Shown piece by piece: positions 16,209 through 26,800 of a stretch of DNA of 64,000 bases. Under the pieces are notes generated by a model that worked only from the letters and a program-made list of their open reading frames with translations, had not been told where the DNA came from and ran no database searches. Source of the DNA: Kribbella sindirgiensis (GTDB lineage Bacteria; Actinomycetota; Actinomycetes; Propionibacteriales; Kribbellaceae); the NCBI RefSeq assembly GCF_004331435.1, contig NZ_SJKA01000004.1, forward strand, positions 186,001-250,000, read 5' to 3'. How positions within the stretch are numbered: the first letter of the stretch is position 1; every line of letters begins with the position of its first letter. The position numbers were made by a program, and so were the translations under genes.

Positions 16209-17132
16209 ATGTTCGATCTTCTCGTGATCGGTGACGCGAACCCCGACGTGGTCGTCGGGCCCGTCGACCAGCCGATCCTCTTCGGCCAACGGGAACGCCT
16301 CGTTCCCGGTGGCTCGCTCGTGCTCGGCGGCTCGGCGTCGATCATGGCGTGCGGCGCGGCCCGGCTCGGGCTGACCGTCGCCTTCGCGGGCCGGGTCGGC
16401 GACGACCCGGCGGGCGACTTCGTCCGTACGTCGCTCGCGGACCGGGGGGTCAACGTCGACGCGCTGGTGACCGACCCAGACCTGCCGACACCGCTGACCA
16501 CGATCCTCACCTCAGGGGACGACCGCGCGATCCTGACCTCCCCCGGATGTCTACCCAGCACCACAGCGGACGACGTACCGCCCAGCCTCATCAGGTCGGT
16601 GCGACATGTGCACGCTGCCTCGTTCTACTTGATGCCAGAGCTCGCCGCGGGACTCGCGGGGATCTTCAAGGAGGCCAAGGCCGCGAAGGCGACCACGTCG
16701 CTGGACCCGAACGACGATCCGGCCGGGAAATGGGACCGGACGGTTCTCGACCCGGTGCTGCGGGTCACGGACTACTTCCTGCCCAACGCGGCCGAGGCAC
16801 TGGCGCTGACCGGCCATCACCAGGTCGAGGACGCCGCCGGCATCCTCGCCCGCCGCGGCCCCCTCGTCGTGGTCAAGAACGGTCCGGACGGAGCCCTGGC
16901 CCACAACGGCTCCAGAGTCATCACGGCACCGGCGTTGAAGGTGGACACGGTCGACGCCGTCGGCGCCGGCGACAGCTTCGACGCCGGCTGGGTGGCCGCC
17001 GTACTGAACGGCTTCCGCCCGGACCGCGCCCTCGCGATCGCCGCGGCGTGCGGCTCGCTCTCGACCCGCGCAGCAGGCGGCACCGCAGCACAACCCGACT
17101 GGGACCTAGCAGTGGAAAGCGTGACGTCATGA
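16209..17132 (+). CDS. PfkB-family sugar kinase
   Basis: 307 residues. N-terminal PfkB signature region (LVLGGSASIMACGAARLGL, then VAFAGRVGDDPAGDFVRTSL) and the C-terminal signature VDTVDAVGAGDSFDAGWVAA with GAGD anion hole and catalytic Asp. PfkB enzymes phosphorylate sugars or nucleosides with ATP. Beside GH4 and GH114 the likely substrate is a hexose or amino sugar (for example galactosamine or GalNAc) released in the cytoplasm, but ribokinase-type specificities cannot be told apart by eye. Its stop overlaps the GH4 start (ATGA). Confidence 0.9.
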   Translation: MFDLLVIGDANPDVVVGPVDQPILFGQRERLVPGGSLVLGGSASIMACGAARLGLTVAFAGRVGDDPAGDFVRTSLADRGVNVDALVTDPDLPTPLTTILTSGDDRAILTSPGCLPSTTADDVPPSLIRSVRHVHAASFYLMPELAAGLAGIFKEAKAAKATTSLDPNDDPAGKWDRTVLDPVLRVTDYFLPNAAEALALTGHHQVEDAAGILARRGPLVVVKNGPDGALAHNGSRVITAPALKVDTVDAVGAGDSFDAGWVAAVLNGFRPDRALAIAAACGSLSTRAAGGTAAQPDWDLAVESVTS

Positions 17133-18424
17133 CCAGGATTGCGTTCATCGGCGCGGGCAGCGTGGTGTTCACGCAGGGTCTGCTCGCGGACCTGTTCGCG
17201 CTCGAGCTCGGGCCGTTGCAGATCGCTCTGCACGACATCGACCCCGAGCGGCTCGAGACCGCTGCGGCCGCGGCGGCGTACATCGCTCGGGAGCGTGGCG
17301 TCGTACCGCAGATCAGCACGCATCTCGAGCGGCGCGCGGCGCTGGACGGCGCCGACTTCGTCATCAACATCGTGCAGGTCGGGATGAACGCGGCCACCCA
17401 CGCCGACTTCGAGATCCCCGCCCGGTACGGGATCCGGCAGACGATCGGCGACACCCTCGGCGTCGGCGGCGTCTTCCGCGCGCTGCGGACGTTTCCCGTC
17501 CTGCGGGGGCTCGCGCAGGACATCGCCGACATGTGCCCGGACGCGTGGCTGCTCAACTACACCAACCCGATGGTGATGAACGTCTGGTACCTCAAGGCGC
17601 TCGGGGTGCGGAACGTCGTCGGGCTCTGCCACTCGGTGTACTGGACGATGCAGGGGCTGTCCGAGCTCGTCGGCGTACCGTACGACGACGTCACGTACCT
17701 GGCCGCCGGGGTGAACCACCAGTCGTGGGTACTGCGGTTCGAACGCGGCTCCGAGAACCTGTACGACCGGTTGGACGAGGCGATCGCGGCGGATCCGGAG
17801 TTGCTGCGCCGGGTCCGGGTCGACATGTACCGGCGGCTCGGGTTCTACCCGACCGAGACGAGCGAGCATTCCGCGGAGTACGTGCCGTGGTACCTCGGCC
17901 ACGCCCGCGAGGTCGAGCGGCTCCGGCTGCCGATCGGGGCGTACCTCGACATCGTCGCGGAGAATCTCGCGTCGTACGAGCACACCCGCAACGCCCTCAA
18001 GACCGGCGATCCCGTCGAGGTCGAGCCCACGATGGAGTACGCGCCGCAGATCATCCACAGTATCGTCACCGGCACTCCCCGGACGGTCTACGGAAACGTC
18101 CCGAACACCGGCCTGATCCCCAACCTGCAGCCCGGTGCGGTCGTCGAGGTTCCTTGTCTGGTGGACGCGTCCGGTGTCCGGCCGACCGCGGTCGGCGCCC
18201 TCCCGGCACAGTGCGCGGCTCTCAACCGCGCCTACCTCAGCGTCGCCGAACTCGCCGTACAGGCAGCGATCGAGGAGGATCCGCGGGCGATCCGGCAAGC
18301 CGTCATGGTCGACCCGGCGACCGCGGCCGCGCTACCCGTCGAGCAGATCTGGGAGCTGTGCAACGACCTGGTGCTTGCTCACCGCAACTACTTGGACCCG
18401 TCGTTGAGAGCGGCGCTCAGGTAG
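17129..18424 (+). CDS. GH4 family NAD-dependent alpha-glycosidase
   Basis: 431 residues. Rossmann nucleotide-binding start IAFIGAGSVVFTQGLL, LLNYTNPM (141-148), then GLCHS (Cys167, His168) and GVNHQSW (His197), which carry the Mn ligands of GH4. GH4 enzymes hydrolyse glycosides by NAD-dependent oxidation/elimination. The CHS form of the cysteine motif is found in alpha-galactosidase (MelA)/alpha-glucosidase members acting on non-phosphorylated sugars, unlike CN.P/CDMP members acting on 6-phosphosugars. That fits uptake by ABC import rather than PTS. Context favours alpha-galactoside or alpha-galactosaminide. Its end overlaps the convergent flavoprotein gene by 37 bases. Confidence 0.92.
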   Translation: MTRIAFIGAGSVVFTQGLLADLFALELGPLQIALHDIDPERLETAAAAAAYIARERGVVPQISTHLERRAALDGADFVINIVQVGMNAATHADFEIPARYGIRQTIGDTLGVGGVFRALRTFPVLRGLAQDIADMCPDAWLLNYTNPMVMNVWYLKALGVRNVVGLCHSVYWTMQGLSELVGVPYDDVTYLAAGVNHQSWVLRFERGSENLYDRLDEAIAADPELLRRVRVDMYRRLGFYPTETSEHSAEYVPWYLGHAREVERLRLPIGAYLDIVAENLASYEHTRNALKTGDPVEVEPTMEYAPQIIHSIVTGTPRTVYGNVPNTGLIPNLQPGAVVEVPCLVDASGVRPTAVGALPAQCAALNRAYLSVAELAVQAAIEEDPRAIRQAVMVDPATAAALPVEQIWELCNDLVLAHRNYLDPSLRAALR

Positions 18425-19338
18425 TCGCGGTACGTCGCGAAACCGGCGAGGACCTCGGCCGCGGTCGGCTGCCCGGTCAGTGCGCCGACGCCCTGGCCCG
18501 CGTAGATCGACGCGCGGGCCGGGTCGGCGGCCCCTTCGACCCACAGGTCGTGGGCCGAGTCCTTGGTCTTCAGCTCCTCCTCGTGTCCTTCCCACGTGTC
18601 GAAGAAGGCGTTGCGGAGTGCGCGGCCGCCGAACTCGTCCGGCCAGCCGGCGCGCGAGGCGGCGTCGAACACGGTGCCGTAGACGGTCTCGGTCTCGTCC
18701 GCCTCGATGATGCGCTGCCGCGCGGATTCCTTCGTCTGCGCCTCGACGCAGGTCAGGAACGCCGTACCGATCCACCCTCCGACCGCGCCGGCGGCCATCA
18801 CAGCAGCCAGGCCGCGGGCCCCGGAGATCCCGCCGCCCGCGAGCACGGGCAGGTCGGTCACGTCGAGGATCGCCTGCAGCAACGGCAACGTCGCCACCGC
18901 GTTGCGCCCGTGCCCGCCCGCTTCGGCGCCCCGGGCAACGATCACGTCCACGCCCGCGTCCACCGCCTCCCGCGCATCTGCGACCGTCCCGGCCTGGGTC
19001 GCGACGACAATCCCGGCCTCCTGCAGCGTTCCGACGTACGGCGTGTAATCCCCGAAGCTCAACGACACGAGCGCGGGCCGCAACTCCAGCACCGCTTCCA
19101 GATGCTCAGGATGATCCTTCACCGACCACGCCATCAACCCGATCCCGTACGGCGTCCCGCCCGCCGCCGCGATCGCTCCCTCGGTGCGAATCCAGTCAGC
19201 GGTAACGGCCGAGCCGGCCCCCAGCATCCCCAATCCACCGGCCGCGGAGATCGCCGCAGTCAGCCGCCCGCCGCTCACGTTCGCCATCGGCGCCCCAACC
19301 ACCGGAACCGTCACCCCGAACCGCTCACTCAGCCACAT
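18388..19338 (-). CDS. nitronate monooxygenase (2-nitropropane dioxygenase) family flavoprotein
   Basis: 316 residues from the ATG at 19338. FMN-dependent TIM barrel: GVTVPVVGAPMANVSGGRLT at the N-terminus, then VIVARGAEAGGHGR (residues ~160-175) and LPVLAGGGISGARGLAAVMA, the phosphate-binding loop. The NPD family oxidises alkyl nitronates such as propionate-3-nitronate and also includes FabK-like enoyl reductases; this sequence reads as NMO. The frame continues open upstream to 19431 through an 11-G tract, so a longer start cannot be excluded. Monocistronic; 3' end overlaps GH4. Confidence 0.85.
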   Translation of the reverse strand: MWLSERFGVTVPVVGAPMANVSGGRLTAAISAAGGLGMLGAGSAVTADWIRTEGAIAAAGGTPYGIGLMAWSVKDHPEHLEAVLELRPALVSLSFGDYTPYVGTLQEAGIVVATQAGTVADAREAVDAGVDVIVARGAEAGGHGRNAVATLPLLQAILDVTDLPVLAGGGISGARGLAAVMAAGAVGGWIGTAFLTCVEAQTKESARQRIIEADETETVYGTVFDAASRAGWPDEFGGRALRNAFFDTWEGHEEELKTKDSAHDLWVEGAADPARASIYAGQGVGALTGQPTAAEVLAGFATYRDYLSAALNDGSK

Positions 19339-19362
19339 ACACCCCAGAGCACCACACACCAG

Positions 19363-19373
19363 CCCCCCCCCCC
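19363..19373. repeat. C11/G11 homopolymer near the flavoprotein start
   Basis: Eleven consecutive C on the plus strand. On the minus strand this is G11, ending 25 bases before the ATG at 19338. A tract of this length is prone to slippage and lies in the leader or, if translation starts upstream, in the coding frame. Confidence 0.9.
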
Positions 19374-19580
19374 ACCGCCATGGCCGCCACCACACCGCGC
19401 CCCACCCCACCCTCGCCACGGCCGGCATCACCCACCGTCGGTCAGCACGGTTCTCGGGGGTGTGCCCGGGTGCCGGTGGGGGTGAACAGGCTATTTCGGC
19501 TCTACTGTCCGACGTGTGGGACGGCGATCACCCGATCCGGGACCGTGCAACAGGAAATGGTGAGTGGGCACCTGCTATTA

Positions 19581-19620
19581 CCTGTCCCCAGTCCCCATTG
19601 CCTGTCCCCAGTCCCCATTG
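19581..19620. repeat. perfect 20-bp tandem duplication
   Basis: cctgtccccagtccccattg occurs twice with no gap and no mismatch. A related imperfect pair stands at 47199-47238 after the same AACAGGAAAT word, which suggests a dispersed intergenic element. Confidence 0.9.
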
Positions 19621-19737
19621 CGCGTTCCCGGTGCGTGTCCTCGGAGCACACTCAACCGCCCCGGGGCACCCACACCTCAGCCACGAGAGCCGCTATTTCC
19701 CCCGCCCACATCCCACTTCCTGTTCACGCCCACGCGA

Positions 19738-19771
19738 AACGGCCGGCTCCCCGAGTGGGGAACCGGCCGTT
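19738..19771 (-). terminator. hairpin terminator of secA
   Basis: AACGGCCGG-CTCCCC, loop gagt, GGGGAA-CCGGCCGTT: a 15-bp stem with one mismatch, beginning ten bases after the secA stop. No T-run follows, as is common for actinobacterial intrinsic terminators. Confidence 0.85.
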
Positions 19772-19780
19772 GGGCGTTGC

Positions 19781-22750
<2,970 letters not shown>

Positions 22751-22936
22751 GGTGGGGAGTTCACTCCTTGCTGCTGAAGCCTGGGTTGCGGCCGAACGCC
22801 GACAGGGCACGGCCGACCCACCGGGAAGGCGTGCGACCCCATCGTACGGGGCCGGGTGTGCCAAGCCACGCCCGCAGCGTGCCTCGAGCCCTACCTCACC
22901 CACGTCCGGGCGAGCCCGAAAGTTCCCAGCGCGGTC

Positions 22937-24151
22937 TCAGGAACCGCGCAGAGCGTCACTGAGCGCTGGCGACAGGTCACCGCCGCCGGCCACCCGGACC
23001 TGGTCCAGCCCGAGCCATCCGGCCAGCTGGACGAGCTCCGCGGCCAGCTCCTCGGCGGTCTCCACCGGCGCCTTCGGCTCCGCGTGCGCCGACTGGACGA
23101 GCAGCACCCCGCCGGGGCGGTCCGCCTTGAGGTCGACCCGGGCGACCAGCCGGTCCCCGAGCAGGAAGGGCAGCACGTAGTACCCGTAGACGCGTTTCTC
23201 GGCCGGGACGTAGATCTCGATCCGGTACCGGAAGTCGAAGAGGACTTCGGTCCGGGTGCGCTCGTACACCAGCGAGTCGAACGGGCTGACCAGGGCCCGC
23301 GCGTTCACCCGCCGCGGCTGCCGCGCATCGCGATGCAGGTACGCCGGGCGCTTCCAGCCGTCGATCCGGACCGGGACCAGCTCGCCCTCCTCGACCAGCT
23401 CGGAGATCGCCTGCTGCGTCGGTGCGGGTGCGGTCCGGAAGTAGTCCCGCAGGCACTGCGCGGTGGCCACCCCGTGCGCCCGGGCCGCGATCGACACCAG
23501 CCCGCGGTGCGCCTCGTCGAGCGTCGGGGTCGGCGTCTCCACGACCGCGCGGGGCAGCACCCGCTCGGGTACGTCGTACAGCCGCTCGAACTGCTGGTTG
23601 CGCCGGGCGACCGTGATCTCGCCCGCGAAGAACAGGAACTCGAGGGCGCGCTTCACGTCGGACCAGTTCCAGCCCCAGTTGTCCCGGGCCCGCTCGACGT
23701 CGTCGTCGATCTCGCGGGCGGTCAGTGGACCGTGGCTCCGGACGTCGGCGAGCACCTGCTTGATCAGGTCCGGCCGCTCCTTCGCGATCGACCGCGGGCC
23801 GCCCCACGCCTCGGTCGCCGCCCGGGCCATCCGCCAGCGCATCAGCGGGTGCGTCTCGACCGGGATCAGCGACGCCTCGTGCGCCCAGTACTCGACCAGC
23901 CGGCGCGGAGCCTTCCCGGCCGCGCGGTCCAGCAGGTCGCGCGGATAGGGACCGAGCCGGGAGTAGAGCGGCAGGTACTGCGTCCGGCTCAGCACGTTGA
24001 CCGAGTCGATCTGGATCAACCCGATCCGCCCCAGCACCCGGCTGAGCGCCCGCATGTCCGGGACGCCCTTGGGCCGCGGGTCGGTGAACCCCTGCGCTGC
24101 GAGCGCCACCCGGCGCGCCTGAGCCGTCGAGAGCTGGAGCTGCGTCGTCAT
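22937..24151 (-). CDS. YcaQ-like winged-helix DNA glycosylase family protein
   Basis: 404 residues, HTH_42 (winged-helix DNA-binding, YcaQ/AlkX-AlkZ) family. In this family a QxQ or QxD motif is catalytic; here it is Q47-I-D49 ([19 protein letters not shown]), the QxD form seen in E. coli YcaQ, which unhooks interstrand DNA crosslinks. Other conserved blocks: [20 protein letters not shown] and WKRPAYLH, then [21 protein letters not shown] therefore expect a monofunctional alkyl-purine/crosslink glycosylase, inferred from family. ATG at 24151. It is divergent from the protease gene and ends 186 bp before the secA start. Confidence 0.85.
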   Translation of the reverse strand: MTTQLQLSTAQARRVALAAQGFTDPRPKGVPDMRALSRVLGRIGLIQIDSVNVLSRTQYLPLYSRLGPYPRDLLDRAAGKAPRRLVEYWAHEASLIPVETHPLMRWRMARAATEAWGGPRSIAKERPDLIKQVLADVRSHGPLTAREIDDDVERARDNWGWNWSDVKRALEFLFFAGEITVARRNQQFERLYDVPERVLPRAVVETPTPTLDEAHRGLVSIAARAHGVATAQCLRDYFRTAPAPTQQAISELVEEGELVPVRIDGWKRPAYLHRDARQPRRVNARALVSPFDSLVYERTRTEVLFDFRYRIEIYVPAEKRVYGYYVLPFLLGDRLVARVDLKADRPGGVLLVQSAHAEPKAPVETAEELAAELVQLAGWLGLDQVRVAGGGDLSPALSDALRGS

Positions 24152-24298
24152 ACCCGAAGTCTGCCGGGTGCCACCGACAGAACTGGGCGGGCATAACTCT
24201 GGTGTTACCCAAAGTGGGAGGTGCGCTACGGATGGTGTTCGGGGGAACCTGCGAGGAGGCCGTCCGCCCGTGCGGCCCCTATCACCCTGGAGTGAGGC

Positions 24299-25111
24299 AT
24301 GACAGGAAAGAAGCATGCGGTTCGCGCTGCCCTCGCGGCCGGCGTACTGGCTGCGGCGTCCCTCGGTGCGGTGGCCGTCGCAGGCTCCGCATCGGCCGCG
24401 CAGTCGCCCGACGGACCCAAGACCCGGATCGTCGGCGGCACCATCGCCCACACCGCAGACACCCCGTGGGCCATCGCGCTGAACAACAGCGGCTCCCCCT
24501 CGCCGAGCGGCCAGTGGTGCGGTTCTACGCTGGTGAAGGCGAACAAGATCGTCACCGCCGCGCACTGCGCCCAGGAGGCCGCGTCCACCTACACGGCGAT
24601 CCAGGGCCGCGATGTGCTCACCGCCTCCGGCGGCAAGGAGTCCAAGATCAGCAGCATCTGGGTCGACCCGGAGTACGGCAAGTCGCCCGGTCACGACGTG
24701 GCCGTGATGACGTTGACGACGCCGTTCGACGGGGTCGACACACTGGCTCTGGAGACCGACAAAGCCACGGACGCCGCCGGTGCCGCGTCGGTCGTCTACG
24801 GCTGGGGCAGCACCGAGGGCACCGGCCCGGAGGACACCTTCCAGAAGGTCGACGTACCGGTGCTGGGCGACGCGTACTGCGAGAAGGCGTACGCGAGCGA
24901 GGGCTACACCGCCGACGGCGAGATCTGCGCCGGCTACGAGGACGGGGGCAAGGACTCCTGCCAGGGCGACTCCGGCGGCCCGCTGGTCCTGAACGGCCGG
25001 CTCTTCGGCGTGGTCTCGTGGGGCGTCGGCTGCGCGGACGCCGGCAACCCGGGCGTGTACGCCGAGGTCGCGACGTACGCCGCCGCACTGCAGCAACAGA
25101 TCGACAGCTGA
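24299..25111 (+). CDS. secreted trypsin-like serine protease (S1A)
   Basis: 270 residues. Signal peptide ([20 protein letters not shown]) followed by a short propeptide; activation is expected at TRIVGG (Ile44). The catalytic triad is His89 (TAAHC), Asp133 (GHDVAVM) and Ser225 (GDSGGP). Asp219, six before the Ser, is the S1 residue that gives trypsin-like cleavage after Arg or Lys. Four or more cysteines would form the usual disulfides ([13 protein letters not shown]). GGAGTGAGGC precedes the ATG. The stop lies in an 11-bp tandem repeat (gacagctgacc, 25103-25124). Confidence 0.95.
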   Translation: MTGKKHAVRAALAAGVLAAASLGAVAVAGSASAAQSPDGPKTRIVGGTIAHTADTPWAIALNNSGSPSPSGQWCGSTLVKANKIVTAAHCAQEAASTYTAIQGRDVLTASGGKESKISSIWVDPEYGKSPGHDVAVMTLTTPFDGVDTLALETDKATDAAGAASVVYGWGSTEGTGPEDTFQKVDVPVLGDAYCEKAYASEGYTADGEICAGYEDGGKDSCQGDSGGPLVLNGRLFGVVSWGVGCADAGNPGVYAEVATYAAALQQQIDS

Positions 25112-25139
25112 CCGACAGCTGACCGAGCGCGACAGCGAA

Positions 25140-25166
25140 GGGGCCCGGGCGGATCGCCCGGGCCCC
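25140..25166. terminator. bidirectional hairpin terminator between protease and hpf
   Basis: GGGGCCCGGGCG, loop gat, CGCCCGGGCCCC: a perfect 12-bp stem 28 bases after the protease stop and 24 bases after the hpf stop on the other strand. No long T-run on either side. Confidence 0.9.
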
Positions 25167-25190
25167 GACGTCCGTGCACCTCCTGAGGTC

Positions 25191-25817
25191 CTAGACGGCC
25201 AGCCGGATGACGCCGTAGTCGTAGCCGCGGCGCCGGTAGACGACGCTGGGCTGGTTCTCATCGGCATCGACGAACAGGTAGAAGTCGTGCCCGACCAGTT
25301 CGAGCTCGTAGAGCGCCTGGTCCAGGGTCATCGGCTTGGCGGTGTGGGTCTTCTCGCGCATCACCAGCGGTCCGTCGCCGGTGACCAGGAGAGATCCGTA
25401 CTTGTGCGTCGCCACCTCGTCCTCGGCGACTGGTTCCTCCACTACAGGTGCGTTGCCGTTGAGCGGCTGCTTCGCGTTCACGTGCCGCAGGCCTTCCGGC
25501 GTACGCTCACCACGGTGCACACGGCGGCGGTCGGCCGCCTTGCGGACCTGGGACCGGAGCCGGTCCAGGCAGACGTCGAACGCTGCCTGCTTGGTCTCCC
25601 CGCACGCCTCTGCGCGGACCACCGGACCCTTGGTGTACATGGTGAGCTCGACACGCATCGCCCGATCGTGCTGTCGCGGGTTCTTCTCCTGGCTGACTTC
25701 CACCTCGCACCGCAGTACCCGGTGATCGACCTTCTCGATCCGCTCGAGTTTTTCCTCGACGTACTGCCGGAAGCGGTCACTGACCTCGCAGTGATGACCC
25801 TTGACAACGACGTCCAC
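25191..25817 (-). CDS. hpf: long-form ribosome hibernation promoting factor
   Basis: 208 residues. I chose GTG at 25817 ([20 protein letters not shown]) because GGAGG of the in-frame ATGGAGG lies six bases upstream and homologues begin with this motif; the ATG at 25829 is less likely. N-terminal S30AE domain (1-110) binds the 30S decoding site. After a linker ([20 protein letters not shown]) comes the C-terminal dimerisation domain ([20 protein letters not shown] to [11 protein letters not shown]), which joins two 70S into 100S particles in stationary phase. Between secA and comF, as Rv3241c in M. tuberculosis. Confidence 0.96.
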   Translation of the reverse strand: MDVVVKGHHCEVSDRFRQYVEEKLERIEKVDHRVLRCEVEVSQEKNPRQHDRAMRVELTMYTKGPVVRAEACGETKQAAFDVCLDRLRSQVRKAADRRRVHRGERTPEGLRHVNAKQPLNGNAPVVEEPVAEDEVATHKYGSLLVTGDGPLVMREKTHTAKPMTLDQALYELELVGHDFYLFVDADENQPSVVYRRRGYDYGVIRLAV

Positions 25818-26033
25818 GGAAACCTCCATCGATCGGCGACTTCTTTTACGTGTTCGGACCCCCGTACTCGTGGTGACGGTGCCCGAAACGAGAACACCCG
25901 CTGTCGAACCCGTCGGACCCGGTGGCGAGGAATCCGGCTGATCCGGTCCTCCACCACTCCACTGCCCGACAAGCCCTAGCGGGTGTCATAAGCCAACGCT
26001 AGTCGGCTTCGGCGAAAACCGGTAGAGAAGTTC

Positions 26034-26759
26034 TCATGAACCAGACGTCCGGTGTCGCGAGGTCGCCGCGAGCAGCGCACAGCCGAGGACCTGGATTCCC
26101 CGGGATTCCAAGGCGCGGCAGGCCTCGCTGAGCGTGGATCCGGTGGTGATCACGTCGTCGACCAGCAGGACCGGTTGATCGATCAGCGTTTCAGCCCAGC
26201 GCGAACGCAGCCCGAACGCCCCGTCCAGGTTCGCGGTACGGCGTTCCGCGGACAGCCCGGCCTGGTCGTCGGGACGTCCCACGACCCGCAGCGCGGCGGC
26301 CGTCCGCGCGTCGATTCCCTGTCTGCGCAGGGATCTGACGGCTGCCTTCGTAATCCGCCCGAGCGGGTCGTGGCCGCGCCGGCGGACCGTTGCCCGCGGC
26401 GACGGCACCGGGCAGATCCACGCCGCCCGCCGCTGGTCCAGGGCCGCCCGTACGACGTTCGCCAGCAGCTCGCCGAGTGGCCTGGCGAGGGCGTACCGCG
26501 CGTGCTCCTTGTGCGCGAGGATCAGGTTCCGGAGCTCCCCGGCGTACGGCGCGGCGGCGGTCGGGGGCGCGAGACCAGGTGGACGCGGGTCGGGCCATGT
26601 ACGGAACGGAGTCAGTTCGGTCAGTAGCCGACGGCAACCACCACAGAGAGTGACGCCGGGCCGTGTGCAGCCCGCGCACCGCCCGCCGAGCACCAGGTCC
26701 ACGTACCCGTCCCACCCGCGCACCACCTCACGGTCCACGATCCGCGGCGGCCCCCGCAA
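26034..26759 (-). CDS. ComF-family phosphoribosyltransferase-like protein
   Basis: Up to 241 residues. An N-terminal Cys pair cluster (GGRCAGCTRPGVTLCGGCRR) forms a zinc ribbon; the C-terminal half is a type I PRTase with PRPP loop VLLVDDVITTGSTLSEA. ComF was found in Bacillus competence as a helicase-associated factor; the substrate of the PRTase fold is unknown. The start is uncertain: TTG at 26759 has no good ribosome site, and GTG codons at 26738 or 26726 are alternatives. It ends a run comF-lpqB-mtrB-mtrA on the minus strand, as in M. tuberculosis (Rv3242c). Confidence 0.85.
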   Translation of the reverse strand: MRGPPRIVDREVVRGWDGYVDLVLGGRCAGCTRPGVTLCGGCRRLLTELTPFRTWPDPRPPGLAPPTAAAPYAGELRNLILAHKEHARYALARPLGELLANVVRAALDQRRAAWICPVPSPRATVRRRGHDPLGRITKAAVRSLRRQGIDARTAAALRVVGRPDDQAGLSAERRTANLDGAFGLRSRWAETLIDQPVLLVDDVITTGSTLSEACRALESRGIQVLGCALLAATSRHRTSGS

Positions 26760-26800
26760 CCGCGGCCGCCCGAGCCTGTGGACAACGGGTCAGCCGGGGG

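Larger units (their letters stand above)
19339..19780. other. 442-bp intergenic region with repeats
   Basis: No supported gene. It holds, in order: an 11-C run (11 G on the minus strand) 25 bp upstream of the flavoprotein ATG; AACAGGAAAT at 19549-19558; a perfect 20-bp tandem duplication at 19581-19620; CCACTTCCTGT at 19713-19723; and the secA terminator hairpin. The ACAGGAA/TTCCTGT arms and the CCTGTCCCCA core recur at 47.2 kb. Confidence 0.8.

Noticed and set aside
22751..22936. small gene or RNA upstream of secA
   Set aside because: Only a weak -10-like TACGAT and GC-rich sequence; no supported frame or fold.
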